Part shown: piece after piece, positions 28,690-40,089 of the stretch
Layout of the letters: each line of letters opens with the position of its first letter
How positions within the stretch are numbered: position 1 is the first letter of the stretch
From: Strigamia acuminata
Lineage: Eukaryota; Arthropoda; Chilopoda; Geophilomorpha; Linotaeniidae
DNA length: 64,000 nt
Assembly (NCBI GenBank): GCA_949358305.1
Contig: OX442322.1
Location: 4,154,001-4,218,000 of the forward strand
Reading direction: 5' to 3'
Translations under genes and position numbers: made by a program
The notes under the pieces: generated by a model
Told to the model about the DNA's origin: nothing
Database searches by the model: none
What the model saw: only the letters and a program-made list of their open reading frames with translations

Positions 28690-29508
28690 TGTCGCGTCCT
28701 ACCTGGTGATAGGTTTAATGAGCTAACGTGTATTACTTTACCTGTGATCTTACTAAATATGTAAATTACCCAAATGAATACTAAGTATATGTAAATGAAC
28801 AAATAGGTTTATTCAATAAGCGTAAGCCTTAAAATACACTCAGTATAAAACTAGAGTCGACTTGGTCAGAGTCGAACAAAGGATTTCCCAAGATGGCGTC
28901 GTCGGTTCCGCGTGGTCGGCGGAACAAAGGCGGCGTCTCGAGTTGTCGTAAATTCGTCACGGATTCGTCGTTCACGGACGCGGTGGAATGCTCTTTCGAG
29001 TCTTCTATCCGTGCCTGTTGTCTAGGGGTTAGTTTTTAGCGTCGCAAGGCTCCGTCCAGAAACGTGGAGTTTCTTACAGGGCACTCGGACACTTCGCAAT
29101 GGAATAACCTTGGGTCGATTATTCAGTGTGAATCCACAAGGGTTATTTTCCCTTCTTTCGCGGGGAAATAACACACAGTGTAAATTCGTGAGAGTTACAG
29201 TTGGACTGGAATCAGCGGTCCTCTATCAATTCTAACTTTTGGTGGAGTTGGCCTGACGGTGAGGTATTTGCTGTGTTCTTGGTGTCGTTTGTGTAAGTTC
29301 TGCTCGTAGGGCGCGAAACTCTACCTGATATAGGCCAGGGTGAGGGGCCTGGCTCGGCCAATGGGGGCCGGCCACGCATCGCCTCACCCCCTCGGGGCAC
29401 GCGCTTCCCAGGGGGGGAAGGCGGAGCCAGCGCAAGGGAACTGACCTTTCCTAGTGACTCATGCGGGTGGCGTCCACTGGAGGGACGACCTCCCGCAGGG
29501 TCACCACA
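28690..29508 (-). repeat. 5' LTR of Gy3 (right copy)
   Basis: A 819-bp partner of 10031-10848, with the primer site on its inner side and the second CGTT target copy at 29509-29512. An AAGATGGCG motif is at 28890. Confidence 0.93.
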
Positions 29509-29512
29509 CGTT

Positions 29513-30300
29513 GTCGGCTGCCATAAAGGCGCAGCCGGGAATTTTCGTGTCGATCGACATTTTCTCATTTAATAAATATTGTGTGATATTTTGGTGTTTA
29601 GTGTCTGGAATTATCATTTTCTTTATTTATAAACCGATTCTTTATTGCTAATAAGTCTTACAAGTGTTTCTTGATTCAAATATGTGTATTTTGCCGCCGA
29701 TGTGGTTTCCGCCAGGCGCCATGTTGGTTTATTTTGATAATTCATTACGTAATCGCTCACTTTTGTATTTTATATTGTATAATAAGTATATACTATTTCA
29801 TTTCGATATAATTCAGCGTTTATTCTTTGCTATTTTTGTGCTTTTGTTTCATTCTAAATTCAAATTTGATGATTACCAAACTTTGCTGCGTCGTGATTGG
29901 CTAGCCCAATCTTTTCATTCCGAAATTAGTTTTTTTACTTTTTTCTCATTGTTAGACTGTTTTTTCGACATTATTTCAATAGACTTTATTGACCACAAGA
30001 ATGTTGTGATTCTTTTAGTATATAATATTTTGAATTTCATGCTGTTTTAACGATTTCTCAACATTGCTGTAATTTCTTTCTTTTGGTTGCCTAGCAACGG
30101 ATGATTTTTGCTATTGAAATTCGCCGCTATAAGGCTTGGCGCGTGTCATAATGTGCACTGCGCATGCGTAGCTCCAGTAAGAGCCAATTACATTGATGTA
30201 TTTTATTCACTTCTATGTTTTACTTTCATTAAACAAGTTGTTTTCATTTTACTCCCGTCTCACGTTATTTTTGCAATGTGGCGCGAGTAGTTCCGACTTT
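29513..30300. other. No gene recognised; right flank of Gy3
   Basis: AT-rich sequence with no convincing coding frame. A GTTGCCTAGCAAC palindrome at 30086-30098 also occurs in both Gy2 leaders. A TGCGCATGCG stretch lies near 30160. Confidence 0.4.
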
Positions 30301-31411
30301 TCCCAGGGGCTGACAAATAATGCAACACTCCTTTGAATATCTGCAACAATTGGATACAGTTTTGGCATTGTTTTTCAACAATGGATTTTGTGCAAATATG
30401 GTAAAGTTCCTGTGCGGTTTTTGTACGATCACTATGACGCAAGGCGATCGAGGGCGGCAATTTCAAAAAAGCGCTCTCTCGTCTCTCTTTTCTATCGCTG
30501 CTGTTCGACTGCAACATCGATAAGAAGAATTTGGTGCTCGTGACCAGGATTCCTTCGGCATTTTCTGTGTTTTTCCGGAACGTTGTTGATACGATTCATC
30601 GCGTGATCAGTGCGCCGGAAGAAAAATACGTTTGGGTTTTGTCGTCTGCTTCGAGATTCAGCGTTCAACGTGGCAACAGCCACAACGTGGATTTACTTGG
30701 CGGCGAGAACGAACTTTTATGTGTATGCAGTGGGAATCGAAGGTCGACCAATAGGATAACACAACGCGCTGTACAGGAATGCCAATTCGCCCCTGAAGAA
30801 ATTGCTTTTTTCAGTGTTTTGCATGCTGTATTGAGTTTTTGGGTATTTTTTATGCATGCAAGTGTTGTGTATGATATTTTTTGGGAACTGTTGTTGCTGC
30901 ATTTGTTAGTTTTGGGGTTAACTTTCAGTAAAGTGTCTTTATTTCAAGTTTTGCATAGTGTTTGTTTTTCAAAAAGTGTTTATTATTTTATTTGCATGCT
31001 TCTCCATACAACTGCCATAAGCAGGGGAGAAATAGTTTTCTTTTGTAGTAAGACTGGTCAGTTTCTCGTTGAAAGGGCTGTCAGTCAGAGTCATAAACTG
31101 TTATGGGTAATTGATGAGACGCGTTCAAAACGTGCCGTCAATTAGATTTCAAAACTGTGCAGGGCATTTGAGTCACGTTTTTGAAGCGTGTTCAAGGCCG
31201 CTCGTTTGTTTTCTCAAATATTCTTGTGAAAACACTCGATATTCAAGTGTATTTTCAATTTGCTTTTCTTGTCACCAGTGCTTTTTAAGTTTAAAATTTT
31301 GAATTTTATTCCTTTTGAGTTTTCATTCATTGCAAAGTGTTCTGTTTGTTCGAGATTTCTATCTTGCTTTTATTAATTTACAGCCGTGAATTTTTAAAGA
31401 GAGAGAAAAAC

Positions 31412-33382
31412 ATGTCTGATCCTTCTATGAGAGATTTATTGAGTGATGAACAAATAGAAGTAATGGAACAACGATGGGAGTTGCAGATTACAGCCATCAA
31501 CCATTTGCTGTCTTTGTCGGAGAAGACAAGCGACCCTGGTGAACTTGAAGCGATGGTACAAACTGCAAATCCCAAAGAGACAAGAATAGTAAATGCTCTG
31601 AATGAACTACAGGATTATTCGGATCACCAAACGTATTTGGAATGCATAGACAAACTGGAAACAATGCAAGCTAGAGTTGATCTTCTCAGAAAAAGATGGG
31701 AAGTGTCCAAGCGATCTCTTCCTACCCTATGAGGAAGAATCATTACATCTGTAGTTTCCAGTAGAAATCCAACACAGAACATTACAACTTCATTCAGGAA
31801 AAATTCCAAATTGCCGAAATTGGAATCCGTGAAGTTTGATGGAGACATTTTGAAGTACAAGACTTTCAAAAGCAACTTTGAAACTTCTGTACATAAGGAT
31901 CCGGATCTCAGCAGTGTCGAGAAACTTCAATATTTACAGACAATGTGCATAGGAGAAGCTGCCACGCTGATTTCTACTTTTCCGCTGATAGAAGAATCCT
32001 ACGACTTAGCGCAGGAGAAACTTGAAAGAAATTTTGGAGATGAAGATGCTCAGCAAACAGCATTGATTAAATCACTTAGAGATTTGAATGTCGTGTCAAG
32101 CATTTATCCAACCAAGGCGTTGAAAGCAAATTTAACGAAAATTTCCTCAACCATTAGGTTGCTTGAACAGCTTAAAATCCCCATTCAAACTTCTGGAGCA
32201 TTCTTAATGCCGAACATTTTGAGTAAGTTTCCGAATCCAATGACACTCAGATTCTACCAAGTTCATGGACTTCAAAATAAAAACATTGTTACATTACTTG
32301 ACTTTTTTTTGAAGGAAGTAGCTATGGCAGAGCGGACGGAAAGTTCAAATACTTCTGACAAATCCAAGAAAGAAAAAAGCGATAAGTCTGACACTGAGAA
32401 AATTAAAGTCAAAGGTTCGATGACCACTTGCACCACGACACAAATTACTAAACCGTCAACAAGTGCCAAGGTGAAGCAGGAATCGAAACAAGAAAGCAAA
32501 CCTGCAAATACGAAGAGCTTCAAGTGCATCTTTTGCCAGGAGGACCATCTTAATGGTTCCTGCAAAAAGGATTTCGATATCAACGCGAAAATCGAATTGA
32601 TCAAGAAAAATCGTCTTTGTTTCAACTGCTTTAGAACTGGACATCGCATTGGCGAGTGTAAAGTCAAATTCTCCTGTAAGCACTGTGGTGGACGACACCA
32701 CTCGACAATCTGCAAGAAGACGGAGGTGAAAAATTCCCCGAGTTCCAACGAGAAGACTCCGGATCCGCAAGTGACTACACACGTTTCATGCGCCATTTCC
32801 ACTTCTCTGCAACTAATGATTTTCACCGCCGACCTCAAGACAAGAAATGGAGGTTCTCATCACATCAGAGGCATGATAGACCCAGGAAGCCATCGATCAT
32901 TCATTACTACGGAATTAGTGAATAGACTAAGACTGAAAAAGTGCGGCAGTGTCTCTGCAACCACCCAAAGGTTTAACGATTCAACGCCTGCTGCTACGGA
33001 CTATGACGTGTTTAACGTCACTCTGCAAAGTAAAAATGACGCGCAAGATTTGAAACTGTCAATGCTCTCAGTGGAAAATTTGCCAAAGGTACAAGGCATT
33101 TTAAATGTGTCGATTATTGACAAAGTGAAAAAGCTGAATTTAGAACTTGCCGAAAATCTTCCAGCTCAAACCTCTCAGATAGACATTCTTTTGGGGGTTG
33201 ATGTATGGTGGAGAATCATCAAAGATGGAAAAAAGAAGATCAATGATGACTTAGGACTTATTAACACTTTATTTGGATGGGTTCTAACAGGAGCGGCAGG
33301 AAACACCAATTTGTTCGAGGAAGAAGCGACGTGTTGCAATACGTGCAACATCGACATAAATGAAAAACTCGACAAACTTTGA
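31412..33382 (+). pseudogene. gag-pro: BEL1 gag and protease region
   Basis: ATG at 31412 (MSDPSMRDLLSDEQIE) starts a helical N-terminal part that stops at TGA 31730-31732. The same frame continues with KLPKLESVKFDGDILKYK (DUF1759-like BEL gag). It includes a Cys/His-rich double zinc region (CIFCQEDHLNGSC, CFNCFRTGHRIGEC, CKHCGGRHHSTIC) and the DUF1758-like aspartic protease MIDPGSHRSFITTELV, where Pro-Gly replaces the usual Ser/Thr-Gly after the Asp. It ends at a second TGA (33380-33382), after which the frame goes on into reverse transcriptase. The matching frame across both stops argues for one original polyprotein. Confidence 0.82.
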
Positions 33383-33907
33383 AATTTGGAGGCTATTGCG
33401 ATTGATGCTGGTGAAAAGGAGACAGATTTCGTACGAGATCAATTTGAATCGACTACAAAACGTCTCACCGATGGAAGATATGAAGTGATGCTTTCTTTTA
33501 ACGGACAAGAGACTGATTTGGACTCGAACTGGGAATTAGCCCTAAACCAATTGGCCAAAACGCTTAAACGAATTGACACAAATGAAGACTATAAGAAAAG
33601 ATACGACGAGTCAATGTGGCAATACATACAAGAAAATCACGCCGAAGAGGTTCCAACTGCAGAACGTTTTCAAAGAAAAGGAATCTACAACATTCCCCAC
33701 CACCCAGTTATTAAAGAGGACAGGGACACAACAAAATTCCAAGTAGTATTTAATGCGTCGTCTTCAAAAAAAGGAAAGCGCTTGTTAAATGACTGTTTGT
33801 TTCCTGGCCCATCTTTAAACCCCGACTTGATTCTTGTTATGATCAGATTCCGACTGTATTGCATTCCAATTATAGCAGACATTAAGCAAGCTTTTTACAA
33901 GTCATGA
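33383..33907 (+). pseudogene. pol: BEL1 reverse transcriptase, N-terminal part
   Basis: This continues the gag-protease frame after its TGA. It has the BEL pattern RYEVMLSF, YIPHHPV-like IYNIPHHPVIKED, then FQVVFNASSSKKGKRLLND and the first catalytic motif region IIADIKQAFYK. A single-base frameshift near 33900 breaks it from the next segment. Confidence 0.8.
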
Positions 33908-35160
33908 TTAGTCCAACTCAGCGGAATTTTCTACGTTTTTTGTGGGTGTCAAAAGAATATTTTAAGCAACCATATTCCTGGAAAAATCTCTGGAACAACA
34001 TTATGATTTTAAGAATGATTGTTGTGCCATTTGGAGTCATATCTTCTCCATTTTTATTGTGTGCCACGATCCGCAAGCAAGCGGATTTGTACAAACAGAT
34101 TTATCCGAAAGAAGTGGACACTCTCGATGCTGGAATCTTCATGGATGATCTCACCTCAGGAGGAGAAAGGACCCAAGACACGACACAACATTGCGAAAAT
34201 TTGAAGAATATTTTAGATGACGGGAAACTCCCACTAGTCAAATTCAGAAGTTCAGAAGTTTTTAATGAAATTAAGAAAAAGGGATTTCACATAAGAAGTG
34301 ACGATTTTTGTGAACAGGGAGTGATTAAAATGCTTGGAATCTTATGGGACACGCAAGAAGACGTCCTCATGTTCAGGATTCCAAAAATAGACACTATTCC
34401 GAACACAAGACGTGAATTTCTTTCTTTGGTGGCGTCTATTTTCGATCCGATGGAACTCATGTCTCCAGTCATTCTGAAAATGAAACTTCTTCTTCAAGCC
34501 ATCTGTTTGCGTATCAAGAACTGGGACAAAAAAATTTCAAACTCAGAAAAACAAGAAATCGACGAATGGAGTCATGACATCCAAAAACTAAAAGACTTTA
34601 AAGTGCCTCGCTGGTTGGAAACTTATTCAACAGAAGACATTGACATTGAAGTGTTCTGCGATGCAAGCACTAAAGCTTTTGGTTGTGCAATTTTCATCGT
34701 CAACAGCAAAGGAAAAAGAACTTTACTACTCAGTAAATGTAGAATCGCACCTGCGAAAAAGGTTACGTTGCCTCGCCTAGAACTCACTGCTGCGGTAGTT
34801 GGTGTGAGAATGTGTCAGTACTTAACAAAGAACTTTTTGCCTGGTTTTCCAATCAAGAACGTTCGTTATTTTTCTGATTCGACCATAACTTTGGCCTGGA
34901 TTAGCTCAACGAAAAATGAGTGGAAGCCATATGTTTCCAACCGAGTTCAAGAAATAGTTTCATCTTCTGACGCAAGCCAATGGTCACACACTCTGACAGA
35001 ATTTAATCCTGCAGATCTGCTCACACGCCCACATGATGCAAAGACATTAATGACAAATGAACTGTGGTGGAACGGTGTGGACGTTTCTACGATTGAAAAG
35101 GTCGAAGTTGTGCAGAAACAATTACCCAAGGAAGAAAGAAAAATTGTAGTTTTGAGTATT
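33904..35160 (+). pseudogene. pol: BEL1 reverse transcriptase C-terminal part and RNase H
   Basis: After the frameshift the frame gives NFLRFLWVSKEYF and PFGVISSPFLLCATIRKQ, and the catalytic pair is GIFMDDLTSGG, with Phe in place of the usual Tyr. RNase H follows (EVFCDASTKAFGCAIF, LPRLELTAAVVG, YFSDSTITLAWI, NPADLLTRP). The BEL reading stops at the solo LTR (35160) and resumes after it at 35757. Confidence 0.85.
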
Positions 35161-35330
35161 GTCACGCGTACGGATCGTCCTGAATGTCGAGCGATCTGTA
35201 GCGCGCAATTAGAGTTATAATTTGGTAAATGTTGCTTAATTTCGGCCACAGATGGCGTTGACGATTGGAAACCGTCATCGCCATGTGAGTGGACCGATTA
35301 ATTCGTGAATGGGGGTTATGGCAGATTTGC

Positions 35331-35337
35331 TATAAAA
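35331..35337 (+). promoter_or_regulatory. TATA box of the solo LTR
   Basis: TATAAAA in a GC-rich context, with a pyrimidine-rich CTCTCTTCTCTCTCC stretch about 30 bases downstream that could hold the start site. Confidence 0.55.
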
Positions 35338-35615
35338 CCGCCCGCTTTCAGACAGAGCTCTCTTCTCTCTCCAGACTTTGACAGGTAACTATCAACTACA
35401 CCCGCCTTTACTAGAGAGTCTGATGTCGCCTCGATACTGAGAGCGGCTGACTGACTATAAACCAAATTAGTGTTATTGATTTTGAGTCATCACAAGGTTA
35501 TTTCATGAAACAGTTAATAAAAGTTGTAATGTTTAATAGATGTGAAATGAGAATCCATTCAGATAATATTCCAGAACTGTAGTAATTGATTTGTAAACCT
35601 GAATTTAAAGAAGGT

Positions 35616-35636
35616 CGAACAAACTTTGTTTGTTCG
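35616..35636 (+). other. Hairpin directly before the solo LTR poly(A) signal
   Basis: CGAACAAAC and GTTTGTTCG form a perfect 9-bp stem with a TTT loop, four bases upstream of AATAAA. It resembles poly(A) hairpins in retroviral R regions. Function is inference. Confidence 0.5.
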
Positions 35637-35756
35637 GCTTAATAAAACAATTGTCTGAATTTGAAAGCATAAACAAACTTCTCTTTCTTTCTACTCATTC
35701 ATAATAAAACAATGTCACGTGGACCTCGGCCAAAAGGGGCCAGAAACCACGTAACA

Positions 35757-36297
35757 ATATTCAAGTAAAAGAGACATTTATTAGCAAGTTTTTTAGGAGG
35801 TTTGGCAATTTCAATCGTTTAGTCAGAGTGTTTTCATTCATAATGCGCTGTAAACCTCAACGTTTTCGTGGCGAAGATCTCGCGCAACGCAAAATAGAAT
35901 ACAGCCAAATTCGGATTCTTCAGCTTTCGCAAAGAATTTACTTTCGAGAAGAGATTGAAGCAATGAAAAACAAGACTGAAGTTGGAAGACAATCCCCTTT
36001 GAAAAATTTTGAGTATTTCCTCGATGAAGATGGACTTTTACGTTTGCGCAGCAGACTAAAATTGTCTTTGCTCTCATTTGACGAAAAATACCCAATTCTT
36101 TTGCACAATGAAGGTTGGGTAGCCAGACTAATTATTCGCAAGACTCACCTCGATCTCATGCACGGAGATTTGAGTGAAGCGCTTTAGAAAGTTTGTGAAA
36201 AATTTTGGATTCTCCGAGGACGCAGAACCATTCAGACTGTCATACGAGAATGTGCTATTTGCAGACGGACGAAACTCGCAAGAAACAATCTCTGCGC
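35757..36297 (+). pseudogene. pol: BEL1 pol, linker and integrase zinc region
   Basis: The BEL1 frame resumes after the solo LTR (QVKETFISKFFRRFGNFNRLVR). A linker follows, then KNFEYFLDEDGLLRLRSRL, and the integrase zinc motif HLDLMHGDLSEAL with an in-frame TAG (36185-36187). Beyond the TAG come FWILRGRRTIQTVIRECAIC and RRTK, supplying the Cys ligands. Sequence similarity ends near 36297, so the catalytic core is missing. Confidence 0.78.
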
Positions 36298-36323
36298 CGC
36301 AACACGATCGTTCGTCTAGCGAT

Positions 36324-37698
36324 TGACGGTATCACGTGCACAGGAGTCGATAGCTCGCGGCTCCGCACAGCAGTTTAGTCCTTCGCGGTACTAATAACAA
36401 ACTGACTGCTTTGGCACCGATTACCATGAGAATTAGTTTACCAAACACTTGGTGCTACTCGTGGTTACTGTAAATCAGACTACTTTGGCACCATCAGGCG
36501 ATGGAACCAACTCTCAACAATACTGGTGCTTACTGACGGTTACAGAATGCGTTCATACCGAAAATGACCACTCAGTCCTGCCCGGAGGATACTGAATTGC
36601 ACAGAAGGCAGGTTCTCCTCGGCGAGACCGTAAATTGAAACATGTTTCGAGACTTTGAAATAATCCAGCTGCGATTGCAGCACGCGCAAATAACAATTCG
36701 AGGTATAAAATGGAAAAACTAATTTAATCGATGATAGAAATTCTAATGAGAAGGAAACGCGTGGTATTGCGAGTCCTTGTACAAAAAAAGATGGTGGTCG
36801 ACCCAAAAAACGGGGTCGACTTCCGGTCAGCAAGGACCGGTCACTCAATTTACATACTAGAGGGCTCTTTTAACAGCCCTCGATAATAATAGCAAATTTC
36901 AGTAATTCAAACACTTGTAACAAATTCAATACTCAATAAATTCAAAGTAAACAAACATTTCGACTAATTTAAACTAACATAAAAATTAAATCAACATTTA
37001 AAAACATTTAAATCAACAGATTTTACAACATGTATGCAGCATAACAATCCAATACGTCGGCTTCAATTGCCGGTGGTCGCATGATTCTGTAGAATCATGC
37101 AGCGGTTCTTTGTGAATAAATCAGCAAAGAACCAAGTGGTTTTTCATGGACAACGAATCATATTTCTTAAGTAATAATACCAAACAGAAATAATCAAATA
37201 GAGCCGCGGAATGGCCGGTTGTTTGGGTTTATATAACCTGGCTGGATTAAGGATTAATCCAATCAACCAATTGGAACATGGGTTCCACGAATCCCTCCAA
37301 TCCCATATCACCGGAAGTGGATACAGAGGAGCAATATGCTAATTCACACCACAACCGGAACTGGATACCCAGGACCGGAAATGGATCCACCAATCACATC
37401 GATCGATTGATTGATGGATTACCAAATCTCCATTACTGCTGAACTAGAGATTCCAATCACTTAGTGTAAACAATAATCATTAATTTATATTTATATTAAT
37501 CTTAATAAAGTGTTGTTTTATACAAATAAATATATTCTTATATTTATTTAGTAGTTTCTCAACTCGCATTTCGAATTTACCGCCGAAATGTAATCGCGCC
37601 ATCTAGTGGCGACTTTGAGCATTGACAAATGCGGGTTTTGCCAAAAACAATTAAAATTCGGCCGTGTTATTAATAAATAGCACTTATAAACCGTCACA
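36324..37698 (-). repeat. LTR-like sequence, probably gypsy type (left limit uncertain)
   Basis: On the minus strand it starts TGTGACGG and soon contains a GCCACTAGATGGCGC motif, as the Gy2 LTR does in its own first 60 bases. A TATATAA box lies at about 37231-37237 on the minus strand. A plausible far end (GATACCGTCA) is at 36324. No coding frame is seen. It interrupts the CoA-type integrase fragment exactly at 37698. No target duplication was found, so it may be truncated. Confidence 0.5.
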
Positions 37699-38665
37699 CC
37701 GTCTCGCGTGTTTACAGAATAAATCGAAAACTTCGTCCTTTTTCTTCATCAAATAGACGGTGGAGTAGCGCGAATAATCGTCTGTTATGGTGAGGAAGCA
37801 TCTATTTCCCGAAAGTGTCGCTGTGTTAAAAGCCCCACAGACATCCATGTGTAACAGTTCTAGTGGCTGTTTCGATCTAATTCTTGGTATAGACTTGTGA
37901 GAAACTGACTTCTTCTTTGCCAGATCACACACGTCACATTGTGTTATCGGCACATCCAAAATAGGTAATCCAAGCACAGCATCTCCTTTGCTCATTGCTT
38001 GCACACTTGGGAAATGAATGTGTCCCAGTCGCTCATGTCAAAGCCTTGCCTTTTCTGGATTAGACGCATTCTTCCTCGAGCCAGTTGATTCTTCTTGCTT
38101 CTGCTCGCCAACGCTTGTTGCTTTGTTGTTTTCCTTTTTCCTTAATTTGTCAAAGTCGGGTTTCTGGTCGCTCAACTTGATGTAGTAGAGTCTATCCTTC
38201 TTCACTCCTTCCATCAATTGCTTTTTCCACTGTGGATCGTAAATCCTGACCAAACCCAAACCAACGGCAACTTTGCATCATGCTTCATCGATGCACGGCC
38301 CCGGTAATAGATTTCGTCGTAAATCCGGCGCAATTCGTGGTATTGCTCCTCGATTGAGTAATAAATTAGGCTAAAAGCCCTTCCCTTACGCAATTTGTAA
38401 TCTGAGCGATCGCGCCACAATGCTCCTGGTGCCAAAGCCTCTTCCGTCCCGTCAGTGAAACCCCAGCATCCGTGATGCATTAAAAGCACCTTCACTTGTT
38501 GTTTTCAGCCGTCGTAATTCTTTCTGTTCAGCAACGTAATTTTTCTGTCCAATTTGTCCGAATCCATTGTGTTTCCTTTGTATAAACTAGCACTGTGCAC
38601 ACTAATTGCCTCAAAAACACTCTCAGTACTGAATAATCGCAACCAAGTGCAGTGTGTTAGCATTT
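37699..38665 (-). pseudogene. CoA-family fragment with internal deletion
   Basis: On the minus strand the leader and gag start (MDSDKLDRKITLLNRKNYDG, KVLLMHHGCWGFTDGTEEAL) match CoA at 62899. After EQYHEL the sequence jumps, in a GCGCCGGA-type microhomology near 38330, to the region after the protease active site. It continues through DPQWKKQLMEGVKKDRLYYI, the integrase zinc region (CDVCDLAKKK) and FLTITDDYSRYSTVY, until the LTR at 37698. Most of gag, the zinc knuckle and the protease active site are missing and the frame is broken several times. Confidence 0.82.
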
Positions 38666-39943
38666 TGTAAACAACTCGGTATAAACCACCGTCGAGTTTT
38701 CCTAACATCAGACAAACCTTTGAATCATTTTGGTAAATACGCATAACATTATTAAAAATATCAATGTGACACTTTGAACAATCAATCTTACCAATAGAAA
38801 TTAAATTTTGTTTGAAACCTTTGACATAATACACATTATTCAACGTAATTTCTTTCACAGTTCCATCCACTTTCACCGATAACTCAATGGTACCTCGTCC
38901 GGTAATGCTTGATGATCCTTCACCAAGCTCTAAACGCATCGGGGTTAATTTGGTGAAGTCATAAAATAAGTCACGATTACCGCATACATGATTTGACGCA
39001 CATTTTCGACCGTTGCACTGCAGACTAAAGGTGAACCAATGACGTTTGCAAACCATGCCGCTTTCCCCGAATGGCTCTCTGGTTGCGCCTTTTGAACATG
39101 CCCACCTTTCTTACCACGACCACGTTCCTGTCCGCGATCTCTGGATTTCTGATCGCCCTTTGTAACTTTGGGCGCCGTACAGTCACGTGCGTAATGGCCT
39201 GGTAATCCGCAGTTGTAGCAAATCAGAGACTCGGTGCTTGATTTGCTCTGGTTGGTCTTACTTGAACTCGCATCACCTTTACCTTGTTGATTCAAGTAAT
39301 ATGCGACAGTTGTCTCCATGGCTTTGTCACTTTCCGCAGACAAGCGACGACGATTTGCTTCAGCCAACAACGATTTCGAGACTTTATCGAAGGTGAAATC
39401 TGCTTTGGACCACTGATAAATTGCTTGAACCTGGTGCTCAAAATCTTTACCAATGCGATTCATCAATAAATATGCTTTATTACTGTCCTGTGGCTTCAAG
39501 TGGTCCCCTGCAGCTGTCAAATCGTCGGCAGCTTTCTCAACACGTGAAATAAACGCGTCAACCTCCTCATTATCCAAGCGGCGCATTAAATAAAAATTCT
39601 CGATTAATACCGCTTCACGGGCTAAGGAGCTGGGTTCAAATAAAGCCTTAAGATGGTCCCAAACCTCCTTCGTTGTCGGGAATTTCATCGCCGCTGGCTG
39701 CAACCTTGGAACAATGCATTGCAGAATGATGGCACGAGACTTCGCTTTATTCCTTTCAAAGCGGTCCTTCATATCCTAGCTGGCTGTTGCTGCATCAGGT
39801 GCTTCCTGCTTTCCAGTGGCAAATGGCCAAAGTCCTTTTTCTTCTAATAAGAGCTGAACATCTATGGCCCACTGGATATAATTCACTTTATCCAGCTTAG
39901 TGATCCCTGCAGACGCTGACTTGGTGATATCCTTCTAAGCCAT
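38666..39943 (-). pseudogene. gag: CoB gag and protease region, downstream unit
   Basis: ATG at 39943 is followed at codon 3 by TAG (the sister copy has GAG), and a second TAG replaces CAG shortly before MKDRFERNKAK. The gag then reads WDHLKALFEPSSLAREA, YQWSKADFTFDKV and a CCHC knuckle CYNCGLPGHYARDC. A frameshift near 39030 leads into ASNHVCGNRDLFYDF, where the Asp-Ser/Thr-Gly of the protease is lost. The region up to GKLDGGLYRVV follows. Integrase and reverse transcriptase are absent. Confidence 0.82.
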
Positions 39944-40076
39944 GGTGAAATTCTGCAAATTTAATAAGAACACGGCAGAAAAAGTTCCAAAAATTGTAAA
40001 AATCAAAATTTTTACCTTTTATTGCCCAAAATGGTCATTGGGCAATTTTCCAGATGTGGTCAGCAGCCAAACCATC

Positions 40077-40087
40077 CTCTGCTACCA
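40077..40087 (-). promoter_or_regulatory. CoB primer binding site (downstream unit), initiator-Met type
   Basis: Minus-strand TGGTAGCAGAG lies two bases after the LTR end, as in CoD and CoC. Confidence 0.7.
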
Positions 40088-40089
40088 AT

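Larger units (their letters stand above)
10031..29508 (-). mobile_element. Very long Ty3/gypsy element Gy3 (about 12.8 kb without the nested copia)
   Basis: Two 818/819-bp direct LTRs (about 2 percent different by eye) bound the element, and CGTT is duplicated at 10027-10030 and 29509-29512. On the minus strand the order is LTR, tRNA-Pro-like primer site, gag, -1 frameshift site, pol, spliced 3' frames, polypurine tract, LTR. The nested copia CoD with one target copy adds 6,634 bp. Without it the element is about 12.84 kb, long for the group, because of a roughly 1,040-codon gag frame and over 2.5 kb of coding sequence downstream of pol. Nonsense changes in gag and pol suggest this copy is inactive. 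Confidence 0.93.
35160..35756 (+). repeat. Solo LTR inserted in BEL1 pol
   Basis: A TGTCACGC...CGTAACA block of 597 bp interrupts BEL1 pol, whose frame resumes directly after it. Flanks GTAT and ATAT suggest a 4-5 bp target duplication with one mismatch. Inside are TATAAAA (35331-35337) and AATAAA (35641-35646). No primer site or coding sequence accompanies it, as expected after LTR-LTR recombination. Its family is unknown. Confidence 0.75.
30300..36297 (+). mobile_element. BEL/Pao element BEL1, decayed
   Basis: Gag, DUF1758-type protease, reverse transcriptase, RNase H and the start of integrase follow in BEL/Pao order. The left limit is a guess: about 1.1 kb of leader-like sequence precedes gag and no 5' LTR was identified. 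The right end is cut in the integrase zinc region. At least two in-frame TGA codons, one TAG, one frameshift and an LTR insertion make it inactive. Confidence 0.8.

Noticed and set aside
32272-32838. 188-codon minus-strand frame within BEL1
   Set aside because: Antisense of the BEL1 gag and zinc region, which is clearly coding on the plus strand.
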